A DNA stretch of 64,000 bases from Actinomadura meyerae (GCF_900188445.1 NZ_FZOR01000013.1:62001-126000), one strand, 5' to 3'. Positions 1 to 8,717 are shown, counted from the first letter of the stretch. Numbers and translations are program-made. The notes: a model not told the origin generated them from the letters alone.

Positions 1-123
1 GACGATCCACGCGTCGGAGCCCATCGCGGCGGCGGCACCCGAGGTGGTGGACTCGTCCTCCCACGGGCGGAGGGCGGGATAGAGCAGGAACAGTACACCT
101 GCGACGGGCAGCGGAATTCTCAT
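1..123 (-). CDS. Putative membrane protein, N-terminal fragment
   Basis: Only the first 41 codons lie in the window; the gene runs off the left edge. The ATG complement is at 121-123 and is preceded by a GAGGA ribosome-binding site 7 nt upstream (131-135). The peptide starts MRIPLPVAGVLFLLYPALRPW, so a hydrophobic segment begins at once and suggests a membrane or secreted protein. It follows the TetR gene by 36 nt on the same strand, so the two are probably co-transcribed and this may be the regulated target. No family can be named from the fragment. Confidence 0.6.
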   Translation of the reverse strand, partial: MRIPLPVAGVLFLLYPALRPWEDESTTSGAAAAMGSDAWIV

Positions 124-159
124 GACTTGGTCCTCAGGTTTCGTAGGGGGGTGCGTGGT

Positions 160-771
160 TCAGGCGGATGCGCCGCGCAGTGCGCTCGCGACGAGGCGGT
201 CGACGTAGGCCCCGTCGATGGGGCGGCCGGTGACGAGCAGCCGGTAGTACAGGGCGCCGGCGAGCTGGTCGAACAGGACCTCGGGCTCGACGCCGGCGTG
301 GAGCTCTCCGCTTTCGCGGGCGCGTTCGAGCAGCGTCAGCACCAGAGCGTTGCGGCGGTGGAACATCGCCTGGACGGCCGCGCCGACATCGGCGTGGCGG
401 GCGGCCGCCGCGGCGACCTCGGCGACCAGGCCCGCGGAGGCGTCGCCCGACGCGGCGGGGCGGCCGGCCCGCCGCATCCGGTGGAGTCCCGCGACGATCT
501 CGCCCAGGTAGCGGGTGAGATCCTCGCGGACGTCCCCGGTGTACTCCACCGGCACGGAGTCCTGGAGCCGCGCGACCACGGTGACGATCAGGTGGTCCTT
601 GGTGGGCCACCTCCGGTACAGCGTGGTCTTGGCGACCCCGGCCCGCATGGCGACCTCGTCGACCGAGAACCGGTCGTAACCGCGTTCGAGCAGCGACTCC
701 AGCGCCGCGTCGAGGATGCGGGCGTCAGCCGCCTCAGACCGCGGTCGTCCGCGCCGTCCAGCCGGTCCCAC
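160..771 (-). CDS. TetR/AcrR family transcriptional regulator
   Basis: This is a 203-residue one-component repressor. Residues about 17-60 form a TetR N-terminal helix-turn-helix (AILDAALESLLERGYDRFS, then VAKTTLYRRWPTKDHL), followed by a helical ligand-binding domain. I chose the GTG at 769-771 because a purine-rich AGAGGGG lies about 8 nt upstream, although the reading frame stays open far beyond. A perfect dyad, TACGAA-N3-TTCGTA, sits just upstream at 793-807 and is the likely auto-operator. Its partner is probably the membrane protein immediately downstream. The ligand is unknown. Confidence 0.85.
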   Translation of the reverse strand: MGPAGRRGRPRSEAADARILDAALESLLERGYDRFSVDEVAMRAGVAKTTLYRRWPTKDHLIVTVVARLQDSVPVEYTGDVREDLTRYLGEIVAGLHRMRRAGRPAASGDASAGLVAEVAAAAARHADVGAAVQAMFHRRNALVLTLLERARESGELHAGVEPEVLFDQLAGALYYRLLVTGRPIDGAYVDRLVASALRGASA

Positions 772-792
772 CGCGCCGCCCCCTCTTTTCGC

Positions 793-807
793 TACGAACG
801 TTTCGTA
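793..807. promoter_or_regulatory. Inverted-repeat operator upstream of the TetR gene
   Basis: TACGAA (793-798), CGT, TTCGTA (802-807) is a perfect 6-bp dyad with a 3-bp centre, 22 bp upstream of the proposed TetR start. TetR proteins commonly bind such short palindromes over their own promoter. Binding is inferred from position only. Confidence 0.55.
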
Positions 808-860
808 TATCAGCCTAGGCCGGTCCCCACATATACGCAACAGTCGTAGCGAAAATCGCC

Positions 861-1868
861 TCAGCCGTCCTGGGTCGGCGGGCCGGCAGCGGCGCCCGTG
901 AGCCGGTCGCCGAGCGGGCTTCTCCGGTACAGCACATGCCGTCCGTCGCGTGCCCGTGTGACCAGTCCGGTGGAGTACAGGACACGCAGATGCTGGGAGA
1001 CGGCGCTCGGGGTGACCCTGAGACGGCGGGCGAGCTCCACGGTGGGCAGCGGCTCCTCCAAGAGACCGAGCAGTCTCGCTCGGGGCGAACCGAGCAGGGA
1101 CACCAGAGCGGTCGAGTCCACCGCCGGCATCTCCGAGCCCCACAGCGTGGCCACTCCCCGGCTGGGATAGACGAGGCTCGGCGGCTCGTCCGGGCTCACG
1201 GGCGGCGCGGGCTTGTGCGCGAACACCGACGGCAGGAGCAGCAGCCCCCGGCCGGCCGCGGCCATCCGGTGCCTGCTGATCATCTTGTGGATGTGCAGCT
1301 CTCCGCCCTGCCAGCGCAGGTTCGGGTGCATGTCGGCGAACAGCAGTCGCGCGCCCCCCAAGGCGAGCCGGCGGGCGCGGTAGGTCATGTCGGCTTCCAG
1401 CACCAGCCGCATCTGCGGCCACACCGGCTCGATGGCCACCGCCCAGTACCGCCGCAGGAGATCGCAGATGGCGTCGCGGAGCCCGGCGACGGGTGCGTCT
1501 TCGGCGGCGGTGGCGTCACGGAGCGCTTCGGGAACGGGGTCGGGCGCGTGCGCGAGCAGCAGGTCGTGACGGACCCGAGCGCACGACGTCCGGCGGACGA
1601 CGGAGAGTTCTTCTTCGAAGTCCGGTGCGAAGCTCGCGGGGTTCGGGGTCAGGAAGTCGGGGAGCGTGCGCCGCTGGGCGACCAGGGACATCAGCAGACC
1701 GGTGTCGAGCGTGCCGAGCCTGCCGAGCACGGACCTGCGCCAGGGCAGATGCAGCGCCGAAAGGCCGGGATCCTGGAGCACCCGCAGGCTGAACAGGGTC
1801 TCGTGCAGGGGTGAGAGGGCGAAGCGGGTCTCGGCGAGGTCCTCGACGCCGAGCACGAAGCTGATCAT
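861..1868 (-). CDS. ArsR-type winged-helix transcriptional regulator (DUF5937-like)
   Basis: The protein has about 335 residues. The N-terminal two thirds resemble DUF5937-type domains that begin with a segment like VEDLAETRFALSPLHETLFSLRVL. The C-terminal 70 residues are an ArsR winged helix (SLLGSPRARLLGLL, TVELARRLRVTPSAVSQHLRVLYSTGLVTRARDG). The frame is open to an ATG at 1937, but the ATG at 1868 puts the family-typical N-terminus at residue 1, so I prefer it; neither start has a convincing ribosome-binding site. The gene is divergent from the MFS exporter at 2023 and is its likely regulator. Confidence 0.78.
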   Translation of the reverse strand: MISFVLGVEDLAETRFALSPLHETLFSLRVLQDPGLSALHLPWRRSVLGRLGTLDTGLLMSLVAQRRTLPDFLTPNPASFAPDFEEELSVVRRTSCARVRHDLLLAHAPDPVPEALRDATAAEDAPVAGLRDAICDLLRRYWAVAIEPVWPQMRLVLEADMTYRARRLALGGARLLFADMHPNLRWQGGELHIHKMISRHRMAAAGRGLLLLPSVFAHKPAPPVSPDEPPSLVYPSRGVATLWGSEMPAVDSTALVSLLGSPRARLLGLLEEPLPTVELARRLRVTPSAVSQHLRVLYSTGLVTRARDGRHVLYRRSPLGDRLTGAAAGPPTQDG

Positions 1869-2022
1869 TAAGCCGTACGCTACATCCATTGGCGCCGCAA
1901 CGGCGATGCCGTGGACTTCCTCCCATGACACCCACAACTCACGTGCGGCGGACGGCGGTCCCGGGGCGGGGTTCGTCTCCTACCAGGTCATTCACGTGCC
2001 GGGCGGGCCGGTGGACCGAAGC

Positions 2023-3300
2023 ATGAGCCGCCGGACGGTCCTGATCCTGGCCGTCACATGCGCCGTGGCGGTGGGCAACCTCTACTTCCCGCAGGCCATC
2101 GGTCCGCTGATCGCCGACGGGCTGCACGTGTCGCCCGATTCGGCCGCCGCCGTGGTGACCGCCACACAGGCCGGCTACACGGCCGGGATGGTCTTGCTGG
2201 TGCCGCTCGGCGACCGGCTCCCGCACCGCTCGTTCCTCGTCGTCCTCCTCGCCCTGACCGGCCTGGCACTGCTCGCGGCGGGCTGCGCACCGGCGCTGCC
2301 GGCCCTCATCGCCGCCGGCGCCCTCGTCGGCCTGGCCACCGTGGGCGCGCAGATCGTCGGCCCCCTGGCGGCCGGACTCGTCGCCGCCGACCGCCGGGGA
2401 GCGGTGATCGGCACCCTGCTGAGCGGATCGACCGGCGGCATGCTGCTGGCCCGGACCTTCAGCGGCACGCTCGGCGATTGGCTGGGCTGGCGGGCCCCCT
2501 ACCTGATCGCCGCGGTCCTGGCCCTGATCCTCGCCACCGTCCTGGCGTTCGCGGTGCCGGCCACGACCCCGTCGTCCCGCCAACCGTGCACAGCACTCCT
2601 GGCCGAGCCGCTGCGCCTGCTGCGCACCGAGCCGGACCTGCGCCGCTCGTGCTTCTACCAGGCGACCGTCTTCGCCGGGTTCTCCGCGGTCTGGACCTGC
2701 CTGGCGCTCCTGCTCGCCGGTCCCGCCTACGGGCTGGGTGGCCAGGCGGTGGGATTGATCGCCCTGGTCGGCGCGGCGCCCATGGTCTGCACCCCGCTCG
2801 CCGGCCGCCTGGTCGACCGCTACGGCCCCGATCCGGTCAACCTGGTCTGCATGCTCGGCGTCCTCGTCTCGGCCGCGATCCTCACCCTCGGCGCCCAGGG
2901 CGGCGCGGTGGGGCTGGCATTCCTGATACTCGGCACGCTGCTCCTCGACACCGCGATGCAGTCCGGCATGGTCGCCAACCAGGTCCGCGTCTACGCCGTG
3001 CGCGCCGACGCCCGCAGCCGGCTCAACACCGCCTACATGACCTGCGCCTACCTGGGCGGCAGCGCAGGTTCCTGGCTCGGGATACGCGTCTGGGGCCAGG
3101 TCGGCTGGTGGGGCGTGTGCGTGCTCGTCGCGCTGCTCGCCGCACTCGCCCTCGCCCGCCACCTACCGGCGCTGTACACATCCGGGGAAAGCCGGGCCGG
3201 CAACCGCGCGGCGAGTGCGGACGGCCTCGGCCACCGCCCTGGCGCCGGTGTCCCGGACGCAACGGACGACACGCTGCCGCGCGGCGGGGCGGCCCGCTGA
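2023..3300 (+). CDS. MFS transporter (DHA1-like, AraJ/YnfM type)
   Basis: This is a 425-residue inner-membrane protein with about 12 hydrophobic helices and an early motif, NLYFPQAIGPLIADGL, seen in the YnfM/AraJ-like MFS branch. The loop between helices 2 and 3 carries the usual D-R-x-P-H-R pattern (LGDRLPHRS). The ATG at 2023 was chosen because the next residues lead straight into the first helix, whereas longer starts would add about 119 unrelated residues. The tail after residue 395 is hydrophilic and low in complexity. It is divergent from the ArsR-type regulator. Substrate unknown; drug or metabolite efflux is the family default. Confidence 0.85.
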   Translation: MSRRTVLILAVTCAVAVGNLYFPQAIGPLIADGLHVSPDSAAAVVTATQAGYTAGMVLLVPLGDRLPHRSFLVVLLALTGLALLAAGCAPALPALIAAGALVGLATVGAQIVGPLAAGLVAADRRGAVIGTLLSGSTGGMLLARTFSGTLGDWLGWRAPYLIAAVLALILATVLAFAVPATTPSSRQPCTALLAEPLRLLRTEPDLRRSCFYQATVFAGFSAVWTCLALLLAGPAYGLGGQAVGLIALVGAAPMVCTPLAGRLVDRYGPDPVNLVCMLGVLVSAAILTLGAQGGAVGLAFLILGTLLLDTAMQSGMVANQVRVYAVRADARSRLNTAYMTCAYLGGSAGSWLGIRVWGQVGWWGVCVLVALLAALALARHLPALYTSGESRAGNRAASADGLGHRPGAGVPDATDDTLPRGGAAR

Positions 3301-3319
3301 CCGGGGCGAGCCATACGCT

Positions 3320-4528
3320 GTGCCGGTGGCAGAGCTCCCCTGGCGGCGACCGGCGATCACGCCCGAGACGCACCGGGCGACCTCCTTCGAGATCTTCTTC
3401 GACCTGGTCTTCGTGTTCGCCATCACCCGGGTCGTGGCGTTCATGGCGCATTCGGTGTCGGCACTGGCGCTCGTCCGCGGGCTGATCCTGTTGCTGCTGC
3501 TCTGGTGGTCCTGGGCGGCCTACGCCTGGCTCGGCAACCGGGCGCACGCCGACCGCGGCGTGGTCCGGACCGGGATGCTGGCCGTGATGGCGGCGCTGTT
3601 CGTCGCCGCGCTCGTCATGCCCGAGGGCTTCAGCCGCCACGCCGGGACGGTCGACGCGCCGCTCATCCTGGCGGTGGCCTTCTCCCTCGTCCGGGCGATC
3701 TACTTCGGCCTGCACCTGGCCTCCGTGGCGGGCGACCGCAGGCTGCGCGCCCAGCTCCTGCTCGACGCCGTCCCCCAGACCGCCTCCCTGGCCGCCCTCC
3801 TGACCGGAGCGGTGCTCGGCGGGACCTGGCAGACCGCGCTGTGGGCCACCGCGTTCGCCATCGACTTCGGCGGCGGACGGATCGCCTCCGCCCTGGGCGG
3901 CTGGAGCATCCGCAGCACCGCGCACTTCGCCGAACGGCACCGCATGGTGCTGATCATCGCGTTCGGCGAGTCCCTGATCTCCGCCGGCGCCGGCGGAGAA
4001 CTGACCGACGCACCGGTGCTCCTCGCCGCGCTGATCGGGTTCGTCGCCGTCGTCTGCCTGTGGCTGCTCTACTTCTCCCGCCTGGCGGCCGAGGCCGAGC
4101 ATGCGTTCGGACGCGCGCCCCGTGCGCGCCGCGCCAAGATCGCCCGCGACGCCTACACGCTGGCGCACTTCCCGCTGATCGCCGGAGCCGTCTACATCGC
4201 CCTGGGCGTCCACGAAGTCCTGGCGGAACTGTCCGGCACCGGCGACCAGGGCGGGCATCTGGAATGGGCCGCCTCGACAGCCCTGTACGGGGGCGCCGCC
4301 GTCTTCCTTCTGGGACGGGCGGCGTTCGCCAGGCTCGCCATCCGCTCCGCTGCGACCGCGCAGTCGCTCCTTGCCCTGGTGTTCCTCGTGCTGGTGTTCC
4401 TCGCGCTCATCCCCGTGGGGCGGCTTCTGCCCGTGACGGCCGCGCTCGCCTTGGTGAGCACGCTGCTTCTCGCCCTGGTCGCCTTCGAGTGGCGGACGCA
4501 GGCCACGCTCCGAGCACGCCACCCGTAA
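3320..4528 (+). CDS. ltrA: Low temperature requirement protein A (LtrA) family membrane protein
   Basis: This is a 402-residue polytopic protein of the LtrA family, named from Listeria growth at low temperature; its biochemical role is unsettled. Family signatures are the N-terminal FEIFFDLVFVFAITRV and HFAERHRMVLIIAFGESLI about halfway. The GTG at 3320 has GGGGCGAG 9-10 nt upstream; the GTG at 3326 is an alternative. It starts 19 nt after the MFS stop codon, so the two genes may be one transcript. The end is convergent with the coiled-coil gene, with only 27 nt between. Confidence 0.88.
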   Translation: MPVAELPWRRPAITPETHRATSFEIFFDLVFVFAITRVVAFMAHSVSALALVRGLILLLLLWWSWAAYAWLGNRAHADRGVVRTGMLAVMAALFVAALVMPEGFSRHAGTVDAPLILAVAFSLVRAIYFGLHLASVAGDRRLRAQLLLDAVPQTASLAALLTGAVLGGTWQTALWATAFAIDFGGGRIASALGGWSIRSTAHFAERHRMVLIIAFGESLISAGAGGELTDAPVLLAALIGFVAVVCLWLLYFSRLAAEAEHAFGRAPRARRAKIARDAYTLAHFPLIAGAVYIALGVHEVLAELSGTGDQGGHLEWAASTALYGGAAVFLLGRAAFARLAIRSAATAQSLLALVFLVLVFLALIPVGRLLPVTAALALVSTLLLALVAFEWRTQATLRARHP

Positions 4529-4555
4529 CGGCGCCGCCCGGCCGCCTGCGCGCGG

Positions 4556-5737
4556 TCATCCGTCCGGTGCGCCGGCCGTGCCGGGTGACTGGACGGCCTC
4601 GGCCGCCTGCTCGGCGCGCACGGCTCGTTCGCGCTGCTCGCTCTCGGCGGCCCGGGCGGCGTCGCGTTCGCGCTCCAGCGCCTGCCGTTCGGCGTTGTGG
4701 GCCGCCTGAGCGGCGATCAGGTCGGTGCGGGCCCGGTCGCGTTCGCCGCGCATCCGCTCGGCGGCCTCGACCGCGCTCTGCCGCTGCGCGTCGGCCTGCC
4801 GGACCTGCTCGGCGGCGGTGTCGCGGGCGGAGCGCACGTCGTCGGCGGCCTGCCGGCGGGCGGCGGCGGCCTCGTGCTCGGCGCGTTCGAGCCGCCCGGT
4901 GAGGTCGCCGACCGCGGTGGTCATCTCGGTGAGCGTCTGGCGGGCGGCGGCCAGCTCGGCCGTGGCGGACTCCAGCCGCGCGGCCCGCTCGTCGCGCTCC
5001 TCCCGGACGCGGTCGAGGTCGGCCCGCAGCCGCTCGATCCGCTCCTCGGCCTCGGCGAGACGCCCTCGGGTCTCGGCCAGCGCCGCGCGGGCCCGGTTCC
5101 CGCTGCCGACCGCGTCCCGGGTCTCCTTTTCCGCCTTGATCCTCGCGGCCTCCTCGGCGGACGCGGCGCGTTCGGCGAGCCGGGCGCGCTCCTCGGCGGC
5201 GTCGGCGCGCTCTCCGGCGCGGCGGGCGTCCTCGCGGGCGCCGGCGGCCTCCTGCGCGGCGGCCCGCGCGCGCTGCTCGGCGGCCTCGCGTGCGGTTCGG
5301 GCCTCGGCCGCGTCGGCCTCGGCCCGGGCGATCGCGGCTTCGAGCTCGGTGTTGCGGCTCAGGACGCTCTCGCGGAGATCGGTGAGGTCGCCGGTGAAGC
5401 GCCGGTCGCGTTCGGCGGCCGCGGCCAGCAGCCCGGCGAGCCTGCCCCGCTCGGCCTCCTCGCGTTCGGCCCAGCTGATGAGGGCCTGCAGCGGACGCTC
5501 GACGACGGCGCCGACGGCCGACTCGCGTGCCCTGCGTGCGGCCTCCTTGCAGTCCTGCCCGCCCGGCCCCTCGCCACCGCGGTGGTACTCGCGGCGCCGG
5601 CCGGTGGCCGCCGGTGGCGGCAGCGGCCCCTGGCAGTGCTTGCACCGGCCGTGGGGCGCCTCGGTGGACGCCTCCGCGCCGGGCGGGACGGGCCCGGCTC
5701 CCCCGGCCGACGTCGTCTGCTCGTGCTGATCGCTCAC
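4556..5737 (-). CDS. Zinc-ribbon and long coiled-coil protein next to a recombinase
   Basis: The protein has 393 residues. An acidic, Pro-rich start is followed by a small Cys cluster (C32, C35 and C63 from the GTG start) resembling a degenerate zinc ribbon. From about residue 100 to the end it is an almost continuous Ala/Glu/Arg coiled coil. The GTG complement at 5735-5737 fits the divergent intergenic layout; an upstream ATG at 5782 would extend through inverted repeat 1. Alanine-rich coiled coils with an N-terminal DNA-binding head recall KfrA-like plasmid proteins, but I see no firm homology. It is divergent from a tyrosine recombinase, and the shared 196-bp spacer suggests joint control or a joint DNA-processing role. 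Confidence 0.7.
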   Translation of the reverse strand: MSDQHEQTTSAGGAGPVPPGAEASTEAPHGRCKHCQGPLPPPAATGRRREYHRGGEGPGGQDCKEAARRARESAVGAVVERPLQALISWAEREEAERGRLAGLLAAAAERDRRFTGDLTDLRESVLSRNTELEAAIARAEADAAEARTAREAAEQRARAAAQEAAGAREDARRAGERADAAEERARLAERAASAEEAARIKAEKETRDAVGSGNRARAALAETRGRLAEAEERIERLRADLDRVREERDERAARLESATAELAAARQTLTEMTTAVGDLTGRLERAEHEAAAARRQAADDVRSARDTAAEQVRQADAQRQSAVEAAERMRGERDRARTDLIAAQAAHNAERQALERERDAARAAESEQRERAVRAEQAAEAVQSPGTAGAPDG

Positions 5738-5775
5738 ATCACCATCATGCCGAGTTTCGAGGTGCTGTGCGCGCG

Positions 5776-5801
5776 AAACCACGATTCAAGTTCCGTGGTT
5801 T
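5776..5801. repeat. Inverted repeat 1 in the recombinase spacer
   Basis: AAACCACG (5776-5783), a 10-nt centre, and CGTGGTTT (5794-5801) form a perfect 8-bp inverted repeat just upstream of the coiled-coil gene start. It may be an operator or a protein-binding arm pair. A second CGAAACC copy at 5803-5809 repeats the sequence of the left arm. Confidence 0.6.
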
Positions 5802-5833
5802 ACGAAACCTCAAATCTCGTCCCGATCTGGATA

Positions 5834-5854
5834 GGGTTAAGGCAACGTTAACCC
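5834..5854. repeat. Inverted repeat 2, possible recombinase core site
   Basis: GGGTTAA (5834-5840), a 7-nt centre, and TTAACCC (5848-5854) form a perfect 7-bp dyad in the otherwise AT-enriched spacer between the coiled-coil gene and the recombinase. A 6- to 8-bp centre between inverted arms is the geometry of tyrosine recombinase crossover sites. An operator is the plain alternative. Confidence 0.5.
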
Positions 5855-5933
5855 GAACCAGCCTTGTGATCATCCGGCTAGGCTCGGTCACGACGCACTC
5901 CCCCGGCTACCGGCGATACCCGAGGAGCATCTG

Positions 5934-7064
5934 GTGACCGACCGCGACGCAGGCGGCGACGCCCCGCCGACCGACCGTGCCGCCGTGGCCCCCACGACCC
6001 CGCCGCCGGCGGTGCCCTCGCAGGCACCACCGCCGCCCTCCGACCGGACGCTCTCGCCGGAGGCCGCCGCCCGCATCACGGCCGGGCTGGCCGACAACAC
6101 CACCCGCGCCTACGCCCGGCACTGGGCCACCTACGTCCGCTGGTGCGAGCTGACCGGACGGACCCCGCTCCCGGCCACCCGGGAGACCCTCGCCGAGTAC
6201 GTCCACCACCTGACCGGCACCACCACCCAGTACGGGAAGCCCCCGGCGCCGTCCACCATCGACACGATGCTCAGCTGCGTGCAGTCCGCGCACAAGCTCG
6301 CCGGGGAGGACTGCGACGCCCGGCCGGCCCGGATGGCGCTGCGTGCCTACCGCCGCGAGCGCGCCAGGCACCCCGACCCCGAGCTGCGCTACAGGCGGCG
6401 CAAGGCCCCGGAGATCGACGTCGCGGCGCTGCGCGCCATGATCGACGCGATCGCCGGGGCGGTGGCCGCGGGCACGCTGCATCCGCTGCGCGCCGAACGC
6501 GACCAGCTGGTCCTGGTGCTCGGCTTCGCGATGATGGGCCGCCGCTCGGAGGTCGCCGCCCTCGACATCGAGGACCTGGACTTCGGCGACCGCGGCCTGA
6601 CCATCACCGTCCGCTTCTCCAAGACCGACCAGGACGCCGCCGGGACGCAGGTGTTCCTCAAGCGCGGCCGCCACCCCCGGACCTGCCCGGTCGAGCTCGC
6701 CCGCGGCTGGCTGGCCACCCTCGCCGGCCACGGCATCACCGGCGGGCCGCTGCTGCGCGGCATCGACCGGCACGGCAACCTGGCCGGCGCCGGCCGGTTC
6801 GCCGGACGCGGCTCCGGGCGCATCGACGACGAGACCCTGAACACCATCGTCCGCGACGCCGCCCTGCGCGCCGGACTCGACAACGCCGCGGCCCACACCT
6901 TCCACGGGCTGCGCGCCGGGAGCGCCACCAGCGCCGCCGAAGCGGGCGCCGCCCCCTCGACCATCCAGGAGCACGGCCGCTGGAGCAGCCTGTCGATGGT
7001 GTTCATCTACTGGCGCCGCGGCACCGCCTGGGCCAACAACGCCCTGGACAACGTCGGGCTGTAG
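5934..7064 (+). CDS. Tyrosine-type site-specific recombinase/integrase
   Basis: This is a 376-residue tyrosine recombinase. A Pro-rich tail (1-40) precedes a core-binding SAM-like domain (about 50-140), then the catalytic domain. Catalytic residues are visible: Arg I in MMGRRSEVAAL (R203), Lys in FSKTD (K230), the HGLR box (H324, R327), W350 in the GRWSS box replacing the second His, and nucleophile Y359 in FIYWR. The GTG start has GAGGAG 6 nt upstream. No excisionase, tRNA gene or phage gene is adjacent, so it is not an obvious prophage integrase. It pairs divergently with the coiled-coil protein. Confidence 0.9.
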   Translation: MTDRDAGGDAPPTDRAAVAPTTPPPAVPSQAPPPPSDRTLSPEAAARITAGLADNTTRAYARHWATYVRWCELTGRTPLPATRETLAEYVHHLTGTTTQYGKPPAPSTIDTMLSCVQSAHKLAGEDCDARPARMALRAYRRERARHPDPELRYRRRKAPEIDVAALRAMIDAIAGAVAAGTLHPLRAERDQLVLVLGFAMMGRRSEVAALDIEDLDFGDRGLTITVRFSKTDQDAAGTQVFLKRGRHPRTCPVELARGWLATLAGHGITGGPLLRGIDRHGNLAGAGRFAGRGSGRIDDETLNTIVRDAALRAGLDNAAAHTFHGLRAGSATSAAEAGAAPSTIQEHGRWSSLSMVFIYWRRGTAWANNALDNVGL

Positions 7065-7154
7065 CTCATGCCGCTGACCCTTCAGCGTCCTGGATGGTCG
7101 TCGCGGGCCCGGGCAAACGCGTCCTGCCTGGCGAGCAGCCCGGAGAAGTCGTCG

Positions 7155-8030
7155 TTACACCGGGTCCGGCAGGTTGATGAGCGCAAGTCTGGCCGGGTCG
7201 GTCACGGCGATGATCTCGGTGATGCGGCCGGCGGCCACGATGAAGGCAAGGAGGGAGAGCGGGATGCCGTCTTCACTCCAGGAGATGACGCCGGGGAGGC
7301 CGTCGACGGTCGCCGCATGTCCTCGTGCCGCGCTGCCGGCCACTCGTGCGCGGGTGGCGACTTCGGTGGCTCCGAGGGTGACGAAGGTGCCGTCCGGTGT
7401 GTGGACGGTGAACTTCACTTCGGGGTGGAGAACCTGCAGCAGCCGCTCGAACTGACCGTCGCGGGCCGCGGCCAGGAAGGCTTGGACCACCTCGCGTCGT
7501 TGTCGTCCGGCGCTCGCCGGCCGCTGGGCGTCTTGTACTTTCCCGCGGGCGCGGCTGGCGAGCATCTTGGTCGCGTCGGCGGACTTGCCGAGAATGATGC
7601 CGATCTCCGCGAAGGGCACGGCGAACACGTCGTGCAGCACGAATGCCAGCCGCTCGTCGGGGCGCAGCGAGTCCAGGACCGTCAACAGCGCCAGGCCCAC
7701 CGAGTCGCCCAGTGCCACAACCTCTTCAGGAGCCGGGCCATCGTCGAGCGTCACGGTGAGTTCGGGCAGCCGGTCGTCCAGGGGGACTGTCGGGCGCGTT
7801 CGGCCCGAACGTAGGAGATCGAGGCTGATGCGGCCGACCACGGTGGTCAGCCGGCCGCCGAGATTGTCGATGGCGTCGGCGTCCTGGCGGGACAGACGCA
7901 GCCACGCCTCCTGAACCGCGTCGTCCGCGTCGGCGTGCGAGCCGAGCACGCGATAGGCAACGGCTGTGAGCCGGGCGCGGTGCGCCTCGAAGGCCTCGGC
8001 GACCGGATCGGCGGGATGGGCGCCGGACAT
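7155..8030 (-). CDS. SigJ-like ECF sigma factor with C-terminal SnoaL-like domain
   Basis: The protein has 291 residues. Sigma region 2 is at about 12-80 (VAYRVLGSHADADDAVQEAWLRL) and region 4 at about 110-165 (LDSLRPDERLAFVLHDVFAVPFAEIGIILG). A NTF2/SnoaL-like domain (about 175-285) replaces the need for a separate anti-sigma factor in this group. The ATG has a strong GGGAGGTAA ribosome-binding site. It is divergent from a carboxymuconolactone decarboxylase homologue, the usual target of SnoaL-tailed ECF factors. The WLPEP linker motif typical of ECF41 is not visible, so the subgroup remains open. Confidence 0.88.
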   Translation of the reverse strand: MSGAHPADPVAEAFEAHRARLTAVAYRVLGSHADADDAVQEAWLRLSRQDADAIDNLGGRLTTVVGRISLDLLRSGRTRPTVPLDDRLPELTVTLDDGPAPEEVVALGDSVGLALLTVLDSLRPDERLAFVLHDVFAVPFAEIGIILGKSADATKMLASRARGKVQDAQRPASAGRQRREVVQAFLAAARDGQFERLLQVLHPEVKFTVHTPDGTFVTLGATEVATRARVAGSAARGHAATVDGLPGVISWSEDGIPLSLLAFIVAAGRITEIIAVTDPARLALINLPDPV

Positions 8031-8116
8031 GGAGTTACCTCCCTGGAAGCTGCTCCGTCATAAGCGCGACGGGCACCAGCCCCGCGAGGTAACCCTGATC
8101 AAGGAGAGCACCCTCC

Positions 8117-8575
8117 ATGCGGAACCGACTGAAGAACAAGAGCACCAACAACCCCGACGTGTGGAAGGCGGTCGGGCACCTGCAGAAGGCGATCGCCGCC
8201 GGGGGCGTCGACCCGAAGCTGCTCGCGCTGGTCCACCTGCGCGCCAGCCAGATCAACGGCTGCTCGGCGTGCGTCTACGCCAGTGTCGCCGGGGGGAAGA
8301 AGGCCGGTGACACCGACGAGCGGCTGCACAACGTGGCGGCGTGGCGCGAGGCGCCGTTCTACACCGATGCGGAGCGCGCGGCGCTGGCGCTGGCCGAGGC
8401 CGCCACCCGGCTGCAGGACGGTGCGGAGGGCGTCACCGATGAGATCTGGGAAGAGGCCAACGCCCATTTCACCGAGGAACAGATCGGCGCGATCAACCTG
8501 GAGATCGCGCTGACCAACTTCTTCAACCGGATCAACCGCACCATCAAGGAACCGGCCGGGCAGACCTGGGGCTGA
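8117..8575 (+). CDS. Carboxymuconolactone decarboxylase (AhpD-like) family protein
   Basis: The protein has 152 residues with the AhpD/CMD core LLALVHLRASQINGCSACV. The redox CxxC (CSAC) is present, but the His four residues after the second Cys, normally part of a CxxCxxxH proton relay, is Ser here (CVYAS). Peroxidase activity of the AhpD type may therefore be weakened or changed. AAGGAG precedes the ATG by 10 nt. It is divergent from the SigJ-like factor and probably belongs to its regulon. Function in oxidative stress is inferred from the family. Confidence 0.85.
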   Translation: MRNRLKNKSTNNPDVWKAVGHLQKAIAAGGVDPKLLALVHLRASQINGCSACVYASVAGGKKAGDTDERLHNVAAWREAPFYTDAERAALALAEAATRLQDGAEGVTDEIWEEANAHFTEEQIGAINLEIALTNFFNRINRTIKEPAGQTWG

Positions 8576-8717
8576 GCCCAGAACAGGGCCGAGCCGGTCG
8601 CCCGGCCGCGCCCCCTCCGCTCCGCTCATCGGCCATGCGGAGAACCTTGACGATCTCCACCGGTTCCGCCGGCCGGATCGCGCGGGTGGGGGGCGAGGCC
8701 GGCGCACCGGCGGGTTC

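Noticed and set aside
5934..7064. Integrated element bounded by att sites
   Set aside because: No tRNA gene, no long direct repeats and no base-composition break were seen on either side of the recombinase.
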